Positions 17,201 through 29,312 of a stretch of DNA of 64,000 nucleotides are shown here, in pieces. Origin of the DNA: Litomosoides sigmodontis (taxonomy: Eukaryota > Nematoda > Chromadorea > Rhabditida > Onchocercidae); assembly GCA_963070105.1 (NCBI GenBank), contig OY718804.1, positions 5,851,317 to 5,915,316 on the forward strand, in the 5' to 3' direction. Every line of letters begins with the position of its first letter. Position 1 is the stretch's first letter. Made by a program: the position numbers and the translations under genes. A model generated the notes under the pieces. The model did not search any database, was not told the DNA's origin, and was given only the letters and a program-made list of their open reading frames with translations.

Positions 17201-17400
17201 ATAGATCTAAGTTATAAATTGCGCTTATGAAATTCTGAATTTCACCGAAAGCTTTGTGCTGGACTATTTATCTAAAAATTTTGCAGATGACGCAGCTCAC
17301 GAAGCGCTGCCATTACTTATTCAAGGACGCGACACTGTTTGGCGGTGGTGTTAGTTTAGGTGCACAAGAAAAAGAGAACTGTAATATCAAGCAGTTTTAG
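11221..17400 (+). CDS. NAA15: N-alpha-acetyltransferase 15, NatA auxiliary subunit
   Basis: Ribosome-associated scaffold of NatA; it anchors the catalytic subunit NAA10 for co-translational N-terminal acetylation. Nineteen exons with matching phases: 11221-11292, 11534-11618, 11699-11781, 11887-12066, 12407-12547, 12728-12875, 12963-13082, 13161-13262, 13353-13459, 13792-13870, 13960-14129, 14301-14582, 14803-14952, 15020-15190, 15554-15727, 16010-16103, 16331-16474, 16620-16786, 17287-17400. The product is 860 residues (human 866) made of TPR repeats throughout. Near-identical landmarks: [59 protein letters not shown] [84 protein letters not shown] Lys-rich segment ([15 protein letters not shown], about 605-625) matches the basic region of the family. 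The C-terminal fifth is more divergent, and the last two exon joins are the least certain. Confidence 0.95.
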
Positions 17401-19917
17401 GAATAAGTTATTTTTTTGTTAATATGGATTAATGCATCCAGAAATTGTACACTTTTTTACTTGTTGGTGATATTTCTGTTTTTGCAAGTATAATGAATCA
17501 TTGTGCTCCCATTCTGCCCAAATCATATTCATTAAGGAGTTCACAATTTATGATTTATAAATCTAAAGAATATCAACTAATATATTTTAATGCAGTAAGT
17601 AAATGGTTCCTAAGGAAATATGGTAGAAAACGGTCAGGAATGATGAGTGTGCAAATACCTGGTTGATCGATTTAGTACTTCCTAGTCATTTTTTATTTCT
17701 TCCTTAACTGTTACAGTAATAACGGATAATTTTGTTTACAAGGAAATTAAGCTATTTTGGAGACAAAAAGGTTTTTTTTGCAGTTTCTAGAGATAGTTCA
17801 TGAAATATTTCAGCTGTATATTCGCTAGCTTTGCTTATATTTGTTCCATTTCTTGTGTTTTGATGGTGTAACGTACAATTATTTAATGTGAAATCTAGTT
17901 AATGTGAGCTGTACCACTAATTTCTTTGTTCTTCATTAGGTATAGCACTCTTTATGGTTTTTAATAATGTAATTTTAGGAAAATCAGCGATGAATTATGA
18001 GAAATCATGGGGGTTTTTTGTTTAAAGGGAATTTTGTTAGTTTACTCAATCATGACTTGTTTCTTTTTGCATTTTTTGCCAACGTTGGAGTACATTTGGG
18101 ACGCAAGATGTATTTGGTGCTAAAGCTTTATATATTGCAATTTTTAGAGTAGTGTTACTTTTAGATCATCTTCCAACTTGGTTTTGATGAAAGCTATTTG
18201 CTCTATAAGTAACGCAACATTTTTAGAACGTAATGCTTTATCGTTTGTTTGTAATAAGTGTTGATTGACGTTTCTTGCTAGCTAAGGTGGGGAAGAAAAT
18301 GTCTGATGTGGTTTTGGAATTCATCTGAAGTTATCCCGTATATTACATTGACCCGGTACGTTGTTTTCAAATTTAGTATCTTATTGGAACACGTGTGGCT
18401 TCTTAAGTGCACTCGAGAACTGTAGCTTTGAAAATCTGTTCACATGATTTTTGCTAGGCACATAACACTTATGCAGTCGAGAATCATTGTATTAGACCTG
18501 TAGGGTGAGCTTATCCGGTGGACTTGTAAAACTGTCGTCCATCGTACCCTATTGTATTGTATTCTTTGCGTCTTTTTCCCTCTTTTCAATTCTACAATTG
18601 CTCAACTGTCTTTGGAAGCGCGTTTTATTAGTAATTTCAACTAGAATATAGGGAAAAGCATTCTTGGCTTCTATGCTTTCTTTTGGAAGTGAAAACTAAA
18701 CTATCTCGAGAAACATGAAATCTAAAGAGAGATGTGAGAAAGATCTCAATTATTATATTCTCGGTTCAATCATCATTGTTTATAATGCATATGCAAATGT
18801 TATCATTGTGGCTTTCTTTTTGTTTTTCCTTCCAAGATTACGCAGCAGCTTTTTTCTATTGAAAATTTTACAATCTATCAGAGAACCAATTATATCAGTT
18901 CAGAAATTTGTTCCCCTCGTAGGCTTAGCATTTGTGGTGATCATTTTCCTTGAAGGAGTATCGTAAGAATGTTTCTATGACTGATAGTAAATTTGCCAAG
19001 GAATGATTTATGTCTGATTAACCATAAGTAACTTTTTCCTCAAACGAATAATATGCCATAGTTTTCATAGAATGCTAACACGTTAGACTTTAAAACTTCA
19101 AATCTTTTGTGAGTTTAAGAAAAAATGAGCTGGAAGAGTAAGTAAGTCGACAGAATGCTAGAATGATGAGACAGCAAATTGAAATCTTAACAGAATCCAA
19201 AAGTAGCGGTAAATTTGAAGTCTTAATAAAATCCAAAGTTTGGACTTCGAAATGCAGTTCTGTTTATTGTTGTAATAAAAGAAAGTTGTCTAAAACTCTT
19301 CTGCAATTTGTTTTCCATTTTTGCACTAATATTTACGAAGTAAAAAATAAATGTGTTGCTGTTATCGCTGAAGCTTGTGCTGAAATTGTTATCCAGTATG
19401 TTCAGGGAGTGCGTATCATACTTTTATTTGTATTTGGTTCTATTTGAAGTTGACGAAGCCCATGTTAAAGTTCAGCTTCTTATATAATGTATGTATTTTT
19501 ATATACTTGATTTGTAAATGATGTTGACGATCGAAGTTTGTGTACTATCAGTTATTCTTAGGAATTATTCCATCTAGGTTTGCCGACGCAAGATTTGATC
19601 GGTGCGGTCATTTCAATAATGCCACGATTAATGATTCAGATTTGAATTAGTTGTTGATTGAGCATTGAATTTCTTTTCAGCTCTGCAGTTTTTAATTTCT
19701 TTGTCAGAGGGCAAACTGATTCGTAGGTCGACAAGGCAACCGGTGGCATCAAAGTATATAAATGAAGTTTGTCATATCTCTGCTATTTGTCTAATAGCAA
19801 TGGGAACAAGTTCGAAGGAGCAATGTTTTTCCCGTGATTGTGTTGGAGCAAACTAGTTCATTTCCATTTCAGTCCAGCGATTGTTTTTGTGAGAAGTGTG
19901 GAAGGAACATTTAAGTT
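17401..19917. other. Intergenic region between NAA15 and PhK gamma
   Basis: NAA15 3' flank, then AT-rich DNA. One + strand frame at 18715-18966 encodes two hydrophobic stretches (IIIVYNAYANVIIVAFFLFF and LVGLAFVVIIFL), but it has no family match and no clear splice partners. I call no gene. The 2.5 kb gap argues against an operon with the downstream kinase. Confidence 0.5.
19867..19872 (+). promoter_or_regulatory. Candidate trans-splice acceptor before PhK gamma
   Basis: TTTCAG lies 45 bases upstream of the kinase ATG with no obvious upstream donor, the same spacing as at NAA15. Spliced-leader addition here is inferred only. Confidence 0.35.
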
Positions 19918-22900
19918 ATGACTGATGACCTCGATTTGGATGATGAATTGGATACTGGAGGTTTCTTTTTTATGTAAACGTCTTCTCGGTTCCGTACGAA
20001 ATAGCGCAAATTTGGGGAAGCATCAATTTATGTGCTTGAAGTCGTAAACCATTTCAAAACAACCTGTGATTTCCCTAAGAGAGCCATGAAATAAGTTCAT
20101 ATTATTGCAGATGAAACAGATCAGTCTGAATTACTCGAGACTTCAACATCTGAATTCTACAAAGCTTTCGAAGTAAAAAATGTACGTTTCCTTAACGGCT
20201 GGGAAAAAGAAATGAGAACTTCCGTTGCTGAAACTTTATTGCGAATTACTTAGCGTGGAATGTATAACTATTGCAGCTGAAACAATAATGTTGATATCGT
20301 TATTTGTGCGTAATGCTTACATTCCATGATGGGACTTTAATAATAGCTATTTCATAATTGAACTCTATTCCGCTTTTAAGGATCCCTTTAAATTTATTTC
20401 GTTGAGTAAAATTGTTTTTGAAGGTACTGGGGTATGGATTGGCATCAACTGTTCGGCTTTGTGTTGAGAAGGGAACGGGTTTGGAATTTGCGGTAAAAAT
20501 TGTTGATATCAGTACGGAGCGACAGTCAGAAATGGAAGCTCGTCGACTATATAATGAGACGATTAGTGAAGTGAATTTACTACGACAACTTTCAGATCAC
20601 CCTTCAATTAGTGGGTTTTCCATAATTTTATTTATTTTCATATCTTTTAAACGTAGAAACTAAATTTGACAGAAAGTTCTTTGAAGAAATTTTGCTCTGC
20701 AAACAGCAAGTAAAACTTGAGTGTAACTGCATTTTGTCTCGTGATACCTGAACTTTATTCCATATTGATTTTTGGTGTTTTATATTCAAGTTTTTACATT
20801 TGCTTCTTGGAATAGCACAAGTGCTTTGATACGTGATTTATTCTGATTGCTTTTTTCAGTTAATATACATGACTTCTACGAAACACCGGCATTTCTTTTC
20901 GCTGTTTTTGAAATGTAAGTTTCTTCTCGCTTGAAGTAGAGGGTTGAATGTACTTCGAAGTGAGGCTAGTTGGCCGTTAAGCCGTTTTTAACACTTATAG
21001 CTTTTCAATAAAGGAAGAATTCTACTGAGTCTTGCAAGTTAAGCCTGCTATAGCAATTATGTATTCTGTGTCTGAATTAATGTGAATTTTGAAAACTGAG
21101 CTCATTTTCTTCGTAATAAAGTAACTTGTTTCTCTCTTGTTTTGACTGATAGCTCTTCAACGAACTGTTAATTTAATGCCACTACCTGCTGATGTCTTTC
21201 TGAGAAATATTTGTTTTTAGGGCCCCAAGGGGTGAGCTATTCGATGTTCTCAATAAGTCAGTAACGGTTAGTGAGAAAAAAGCAAGACGTCTGATGCGAC
21301 AGCTTTTCGATGGTGTTGCTTACATGCACGATAGAAATATTGTGCATAGAGATATCAAGGTTGCTTACACTACTTGCTTCCACCCGTTTCATAGAATGAT
21401 AGAAGTTTTATTTTCGCAGATTGGAACGTCTGCATATTTTCAATGATTGATATTTCGTCAAGTTTTGTAATATAGTTTGTTTAAAGAACTTTTAGCTGGA
21501 AAATATTCTGTGTATTGATGACGAAAGAATTGTGATTAGCGATTTTGGTTTCGCTACCCAATTACAACCAGGACAGAAGTTGAAAGGTGATTTTATATCT
21601 TTTGTACTTCCGAGAAATCACTTTTTGAATGTCAGTAAAAGAAAAGCTAAATGCGCAGTGGTGTTATGTATTGTATGCTATTCTTACAAATTTTAAGTGC
21701 TAGCTTTGAGAGTATAAATATTCAGAATTATTGGGAACGCCTGGTTATCTAGCACCTGAAATGCTGAGGTGTCAAATGTACGAGGATGTCGATGGATACA
21801 GTGTTGAAGTGGATGACTGGGCGCTTGGTGTCATTTTATATACTCTGTAAGTTCTTTGTAATGGTGTTGTAATTCTTATTTTTGTTAGTTCTTTGTAATT
21901 CTTATTTCATTTGTTAGGAATGCATTACTTCCTTTCTTCGTGAAAATTGTTGCTTTCGTGACAAGCAGTAGTGTGTTGACTTGTTACGATTAGAAAATTG
22001 ATTTTTTTTTACCACACGAATGGTCTTACAGGTTTAGGGAAAAACATACAAATTAAATTCCGATGTAGTGGAGGATTTCTACTATTTTAGGCTTGCTGGT
22101 TGCGCACCTTTTTACCATCGACGGCAATTAATGATGCTTCGTATGATACAGGAAGCGAAATATGAATTTCGAGCAGATCAGTGGTCTCAAATCACTTCCG
22201 ATGCTAAAGATTTGGTTAATTCTGTTTGTGCTCATTATAGTTTTTAGGGATTTCAGATTTCGTGAGTAGAAAAACCCAAACATGTACCTAGTACTTTTCA
22301 GATTAGTCATTTGCTGGTAGTTGATGTTCATCAACGTTTAACCGCAAGCCAGTGTTTGCATCATCCGTGGATGAAAACTGCTGCTGTAATGCTAAAGGTT
22401 TGTCTTGATCTTTATTACAGAAACAACTGGTAAATGTGTCACAATTTAATGATTGCAAAAGCTCTAATTTATCACGTCTTCTTAACAACTTCCAAAATGT
22501 TATTTTCAGATATTTAATTTTTCATTATTTATTACGGTCATTATTAATTCGTTTACGTAGAACTAATAAAAATTATACGAATGTTGCTTAAAATATATGA
22601 TCATATCACAAAACTGTGTTAGAAGAATTGTTATTTTTTAGAAGAGTGTGATGGAGCAACAGCTTATTGTGGAAAAACGAGATTACAAAAAACTTTGGAA
22701 GTACGGTATTACCATGGCGCGATTTTTTGTACGCCTAACAAATATTAAAGTGTTGAAACTATTGATTGATCATGATATACTGAGGGAGCGTCCATTTCGT
22801 GATCGTGATGTAAGTATTACTGTTATTTTGGTCTGAAACATTGGTAAATTACAGGTTTCCCTATTTGTAAACCTTTTTTTTTCACGAAGGTTTCTATTTT

Positions 22901-23106
22901 TCTATAGGCAAAATATAAATTATGGAAAATTAATTTCATTAATGCTTACTCATTAAAAATAAATTTAGATCCGACGTGAATCCGAGGCTGCTGTATTTGA
23001 ACTTTACGGACACTGGGTCAATCGTGGTTTTTACTATTCGCGTGACATGCTGTTCGCTAATAAACCTAAGCCAAAGTACAGAAAAGTGGAAGTTGTAGTC
23101 AACTAG
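19918..23106 (+). CDS. PHKG: Phosphorylase kinase catalytic gamma subunit
   Basis: Ser/Thr kinase that activates glycogen phosphorylase in response to calcium. Eleven exons: 19918-19960, 20111-20181, 20424-20610, 20860-20914, 21221-21359, 21496-21586, 21726-21846, 22091-22214, 22302-22397, 22642-22809, 22969-23106; 410 residues (human PHKG2 406). Kinase landmarks: glycine loop GYGLASTV at 41, VAIK-type Lys63 (FAVKIVD), catalytic HRDIK with Asp163, DFG at 181, and GTPGYLAPE at 199. Glu196, just before LLGTP, matches the activation-loop glutamate that makes PhK gamma constitutively competent, and it separates this protein from CaM kinases. LLAGCAPFYHRRQLMMLRMI and the following YEFRADQW also match PhK. 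The usual HRDLKPEN is HRDIKLEN here. The C-terminal 90 residues correspond to the calmodulin-binding regulatory region but are divergent. The acidic N-terminus (DDLDLDDELD) is longer than in human. Confidence 0.94.
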
Positions 23107-24589
23107 CCTGAATTGTAATAATGGTGGTTTCTATTGACTTGCAATTTTTCTACGAAATGGTCTTATTGTTTTTCTCCCTTTGCTTACAAAGCTTTTTTGA
23201 TAATATCTGATAATGCAACAAACCGAGGGCAATACAATATTTAAGCTAGGCGTCCTGCAAAATCGAGAATTTTAACATAAATCTCTGTTCTTTTATTAAT
23301 TATTCAAAGATCCAATGTAATTTTGACTTGAACCGTTCAATACCTCTTCTTAATGTCAACCCTTAATTTCCTTCTAACATCAAAGCTTCACTTAACAAAG
23401 CATTAAAGTACCATCAATGGATTACCTATTCCTCTTTTCTTCTGGATGCGCCAATTTTTTCCACCGCAATATTTTTATTGCTTTCTTTCAAGTGCTTATT
23501 AAAAGCAAGGGTCTGAAATAGTTGATTAAACGGGACGTATATGTTTAGAATGTTCAATCTTTTTCGAAAAGGTGGGAGTATAATAATTATACGGAAATAA
23601 CGGAATCTTTCTCATATATCTGCATATGAGAAAAAATGTTTCGTTCACACTATGTCAGCTTTCAATTTTTTGCTTTAAATTAGACTTATTTCGCTTATCT
23701 AGATACTGGGAAAACGTGCATATTTATTTCTAATTAACCTGGAGCATTTGACGGTAATCAATTCTTGAAGCTATGTGGTCGGCATTGCTACCAATCCGTG
23801 AGTTTTTCATGTTGCAGCCAATGCGGTTTTATTTGTTAGTAATGGTAATTTTGTAATCATTGTAGATCATTTTGTACAGCTGTACTGGCACGTTTAAAAG
23901 AATGTAGCATTTCGTCTAGCACTGTTTGATAATGTACTGTTTGCAATTTTGAGGATTGAAAAATGATTTGATCATGTAAATAAACCATTTCCTTCAAATC
24001 TCAAACCCCTAATTATGGTTTTTCGAAGATCAATCTTGCAAAAGCTGAACATTGTTTGAAATTGATGCATGTTATATTTCTGATAAAATGGTGAAAAAAG
24101 CAATACAAAGAAAAATTTTATAATAAGGGTTGATTCTGTTTAAAATGATTCAAGAAAAAATTCATGTGGCATATTATGTGAAAAGGAAAGGATGCAAAAA
24201 AAGTTTTGTAAAATCAATAAACACTTTGAATCAACAGATAATCAAGTTTTATAAGCTCAATAAACCTGAATCAAAACACGATTTACGATTGTTCATTGGT
24301 GTGGAATTGTATCGTAATTCCTTTCCATGAACTTTGGTTCTCTACTGTGAGTTGTCTCAATAATTATTCTGATTATTAGTTGCATTATATTCCATCTAAA
24401 CTAAGCGTAACGTTAAACTAGCCACGTTAGCAAGGAGGAAAATAAATATGTCTTGTGGAATGGCTGGCAATACCGATCATCTCCATCGCAAACCTAACTT
24501 CTGGGAAAAAATAATATGATGCTTATGTTAGCCGTCTTGCTTGTTCCATCGAATCTTAACTTCAAATATTAAGGCTAAGATATTCAAAT

Positions 24590-25010
24590 CATACCTAAAT
24601 AATATTACTTGCTGATAATAAAAATTCAAGAAAGGACGATAAATAGCTTCGTAACTTGGCATTAGAAATTAAATCGAAGACAAATTTGATTCAAAAATTT
24701 AGCAAGGAATAAAATATACCTTATTCAAGCTATTCATCCTCGGTCTTTTATTTCACATAGGTTAAATGTGTGACCCACTCACTGTTTTACTTTCAATTCT
24801 TGAGTAGCCTATATGGGCAATATTTTCATTCATAACAAAAGAAGAAATGCATATATTGCAGCTAAGTATTGAAATCATACCTAAATGACTTGGAGCACCT
24901 TTTTGCCTGCAACAAATCACATAGTTTTTGTGATGTTTCTTACTGACAGATAGTAACAATTTAAGCGCTTAAGAAAGGACGAGAAAAGGCTTCGTAACGT
25001 GGCAACGTGG
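24590..25010. repeat. Degenerate direct repeat, two separated copies
   Basis: Two pairs of related words occur in the same order. AAATCATACCTAAAT is at about 24597 and again at about 24882. AAGAAAGGACGA followed by GCTTCGTAAC is at about 24629 and again at about 24970. This suggests an old duplication or fragments of a dispersed repeat family; no terminal inverted repeat or coding remnant was seen. Confidence 0.5.
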
Positions 25011-25659
25011 CTGGCATTGGTCTTCTATTTCCTTTTTTGTTCTCACTTCAGCCTTCTATTTTTCAAATTGAGATTAACAAGAAAGTTAATTAGGATAGCT
25101 CACAAAGAAGACTGCATTATACACCATTACAAAAGAGCAATAGTGGACAGTCAGATAAAAGTGGACATCCGTCGTTTCGGTGGCTTTTCTGACGGTTGAC
25201 GACTGCTTCCCACAGAGGGTATTGATGCTAACAAACCACACCACTTGGAAAGTTTCTTATCGCCACCGGCTTCTTTGGTATTTACGGAATCCCCGCTGCT
25301 TCCCTCGGGTTTTGCCACTTTCGCGAAAGAAGTTGACGAACTTTTGGAGAAAGGCTAAAAAGAGAGGCATTTGAGTGGCAGAAAAGAATCGTAAGGAGTG
25401 GTTTCATCAACGCTGAATCTTAGCTTGTCACGTCTAGCCATCTCTCTCTCACTCACGCTCTGTAATGAATTGCAGTGATGACAAGGGAAAGTGTTACACG
25501 TGGATTATCCGAATAATCATTGAATGATTGATGAGTGGATGGCTGCTCGTGCACCGAGTGATGTCGTCGCTGTCTACGTTTAGTTTCTTCTGCTATTTCA
25601 GAGACAGCTCGCGCATCTGCTCTGAAATCACCCCTTCAATTGATCTAATATTCTACCAC

Positions 25660-25765
25660 AATAATAATTATTAGTTTTGTTAATTACTATTATTATTACT
25701 TATTATTATCATTCATTATTTTTTTGTTATTAATACTAATTATTGCTATTATTATTACTATTATT
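25660..25765. repeat. Imperfect ATT/TTA-rich simple repeat
   Basis: Interrupted ATT trinucleotides of low complexity. Confidence 0.8.
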
Positions 25766-28700
25766 ATGGTAAGTGGGAGGCAAAATCTGACGAAGTAACA
25801 AAGGTTAACGTTAGTTCACGAGAAGAGTGAATGAAATGGGAAAAGTGTCAAGCGAAGTGGCAAGTGTTGGAGGAGCAGAAGTAGAAATTAGCGCAGTTAC
25901 GCAGACAATGCTGTATATGTTTGGCGATTCAGCAAGAGAATCGCTGCTGTGCTGCTCGCTCCTCCCTAACTAAAAGTTAGAATTCACGGAAGTGACTTCA
26001 TGCAAATGTATATAAAGCTGTAGAATAAATCCGTGCGTGGTGCGGTGGTGTTAATTCCTCCTCTATCCGTGCTAGGAAAGGTCAAAATCGAGACGATCCG
26101 GAAGAGTTGACCAGGAAGAGGGAGCGTTCTTGTGAGCTAGCAAATAAACAAACAACAAGGAGTGAAAGTGAGAGAGGAAGTAGCATAACTTACAAATGAA
26201 GTTGTGCCACTTTTTCCAGAAATTTGTCTTCGTCCTCTCTGTAAAACGCACTATACACAACGATGAGTATCTGTCCGTGAAACGATGAACAACTGCTACC
26301 TGAGAATCTCTGCCTTCTCAGAAGCAACTGAGTGTGATCGGTTATTCCGTCAACAATCAAAGACAATACAATACCATCCCAAATTTATGTTTACAATTGC
26401 AATTAAAGAATTCTACTTCAATTTTGAAAAAAAAAACATCGCGTGATGCCGAGAAAGCAAAAAAAGAATTTATAAATTCGGCTGTATGATTTCGGAGTGA
26501 AAAGATGAAATTTTGCATTTAAAATGTTAAAATCATCTTGACAACATAATTTTGACATTCCGATATTGGAGGATCTGTCTGTTCGCTGAATCGATAAAAA
26601 AAATCAGAAATACACAAAAATTCCAGACCAGACTACCTGAGGTAGCATGAATTGGTTTGTGATTTTTGCGAGTTTGGTTTCACTCTTGTTTGCTATTTAA
26701 TTCCAAAGGTCAAAGCGAAAGTAGTTTATCAATGTTCAGCTAGAATTTTGTCAATGCTATATATTGTCAATTACTCTCCTTACACTTCCCCTCACAAATC
26801 TTCATTCTTCACTTTAATTAATTATACTGAGAAAAGGCTAAAATTTCATTTGTTATAAATTTCGTCAGGTTGATTCTAGGAAACAAATCAGTTTTTCAGA
26901 CTAAATAGAGTCATAAAGTACTCTGTAAAATGACTGAAATGACCTTTCCATCAGAATTAATAAAAAGTTACCTCGCAGCTTTTTGAATTCGTTCACACTG
27001 CACTTCTGCGCTGGATAGCTTCTTCCTCCTCTCTTTGGTTTTCTAAAAAAACGTTAAAACCCGAAGCTCATAGATCGTTATGAACAAAATCCCTGTGGAA
27101 TAAACTTTATCTTCCAGTTTAACATATCTTTTCATTTTCTCAATTAATAGGAAAATCATTACTAAATGTTAAAGTATCAATTGAAATAAGTGAAGCACTA
27201 ATGTTTTATTCAACTACGTGTACAAATGGTATTGAACTGAGCTGTTCGAACTATAAATTATTAAGGCAGGACATAATAAATTCAAAAATAGAAGCAGATA
27301 GCTCATTTCAAATTTTACTATATTTATTCACATTAAACAATTTTTCCCTAATTTCTCATCATTTTGTGTTTGCTTAAATTTTTTTAGCGAAAGGAAAATT
27401 TGGAGCAAAAAGAGCAACAACAAAAAACAATTCAATTTATAATACATCAAAATTTTATGCAACAAAAAATTTCTTTTCAGTTTTAATCATTAAGATACGT
27501 GGAAAAGTTGCCATGCGCTTATAATTTCTTTAATTTAATTTTAAATTTCAGCTTTATATCAAATTTAATGGAATATCGCTAGTGCTCATCGTTAGTGCGA
27601 GACAGTGTGCATCTCATCTATTGTTTTCCATGAGGAGCATAGGCTCTGCTTCGAAAGTTTTCGCTCTTCCGGTTGCACAAAGCATCCGGTAGGAAGAACT
27701 AAGCTACACTCCCGGAACTCATCAACAATAACCTAGGTAACACTTTTTCTCCCTTTCTCACGTACGCTCAACGCATGACGAGGCGATCGTCATATGAAAC
27801 TAACGAAGATCGGAATAAACATGTTTACGTGATATTCAATGATGCGTCGAACAAGGAGTGGAACAGAGGCTTAGGCCTAGCACTTGAGCAGTGATAGAAG
27901 AAATAAGTGGAGAAAGCAGAGAAATGGTCCATCTCGCACTATCTAATAAGCTTTGCAACCAACTAAGAATGTTTGAAACGTTTCGTGAGAAGTACGAAAT
28001 GGAACGCTTCGTCGGCATTTCTCGTGTGAAATTTGCATGGATGGAAGAGAAAAGTTAAAAAATGTGATGAAAGCGCAGAAGCGCATCTGACCTGTTTTGT
28101 TCGAATTGCTTGTGCGCCCAGCATTTGCAGTTCACAGTGTCGAGAATCGTGTAAGCATGCCAGTGAAAAACTTGTCGAAAGAAAGCCCAACAAAAGGGCA
28201 CTTTCAATCAATCAATCGAGTGGCCCAACAACAAACAGAAGAATTTGCTTTGCCTAAAAAATATAATTGAAAAATTTGCTTCACACTCGTCCGATTTCTA
28301 CGATACAAATTGAAAAGCTAAGTTCAATTGTTCACCGAGCCACGCACTAAATTTAAAAGAAAAAAAATGACATTCTTACTTATCGGAAAGTATAGCACTA
28401 TACTTTCAGTGTTAAATGTTTAATTGCTTTCAATTTTCATTTAATATTCCACACCACGGCCTTAATGTGGCAGTAAAACTTCACCCATCAAAACATTGTC
28501 AACGACCATAGTGACGAAATCTATCCTTTCACTTTCAAATTTAACCGATTATCAAACTTTTAAGATATTATTAAATGAACTTGCTTAATCACAGACAGTT
28601 ACAAAAGAATCGATCGACTCCTTACCACACAGTCGACAATTAGCGCGGTATTGAGAAGAGGAAGGATACAAAAGTAAGTAAATAAATGTCAAACTTAACG

Positions 28701-29273
28701 AGTTTTTACCACTTATTGGAAGGAAAAAATGGCAATGTTGTCGTAGCATGCAAAATCTAACATTTTTTAAAAATATGCAAATACTCCAAGAATCGTTTAA
28801 AGTGATTTATATGAGTGGAAAACAAAGAAATAGGGAAATTAGAGAATAAGGGAAAGTTGAACTTGTGATTGACTCGCTTTTAATTTTCCATTTTCAGAGT
28901 GAGAAACGTTTTAGAAGGTTAAACGAATGGACATGGTCAGATGTAGCTATTCATTATCAGATTCCACACAGCCAAATAAGGGCGTGAAGTGAGTGGTAGA
29001 ATGGGAAGAAGTTCACTCCAACAAAGAAGGGAGCTTTTAATCCTAAATTTTGGAAATTTTGCACCTCCTTATTCGCGCTTCCCATAATTGCACTTCTATT
29101 TCCAGTCCTTTTGAGAACTTAGAATGCGCTAAATCCTTAGGCATCAATTTAGTTGGGACTTCAGATTAATGCAAAGGATTAAGCAATAAAGCTATTTCAA
29201 AATGAGACAGGCGAATTGCTTGAAATCAGATATTTCAAAATTCATGTTTGAAATAATTGTTTTCAGACGTATC

Positions 29274-29312
29274 TCGCTCTCTCTCTCTTCCTCTCTTTCT
29301 TTCCTTCTTTTT
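29274..29312. repeat. C/T-rich simple sequence
   Basis: Interrupted CT run followed by TTTC-type units; polypyrimidine on the + strand. Confidence 0.8.

Noticed and set aside
27836..28257. Overlapping frames of 60-82 codons on both strands
   Set aside because: No frame looks better than the others and none has splice signals or a recognisable motif.
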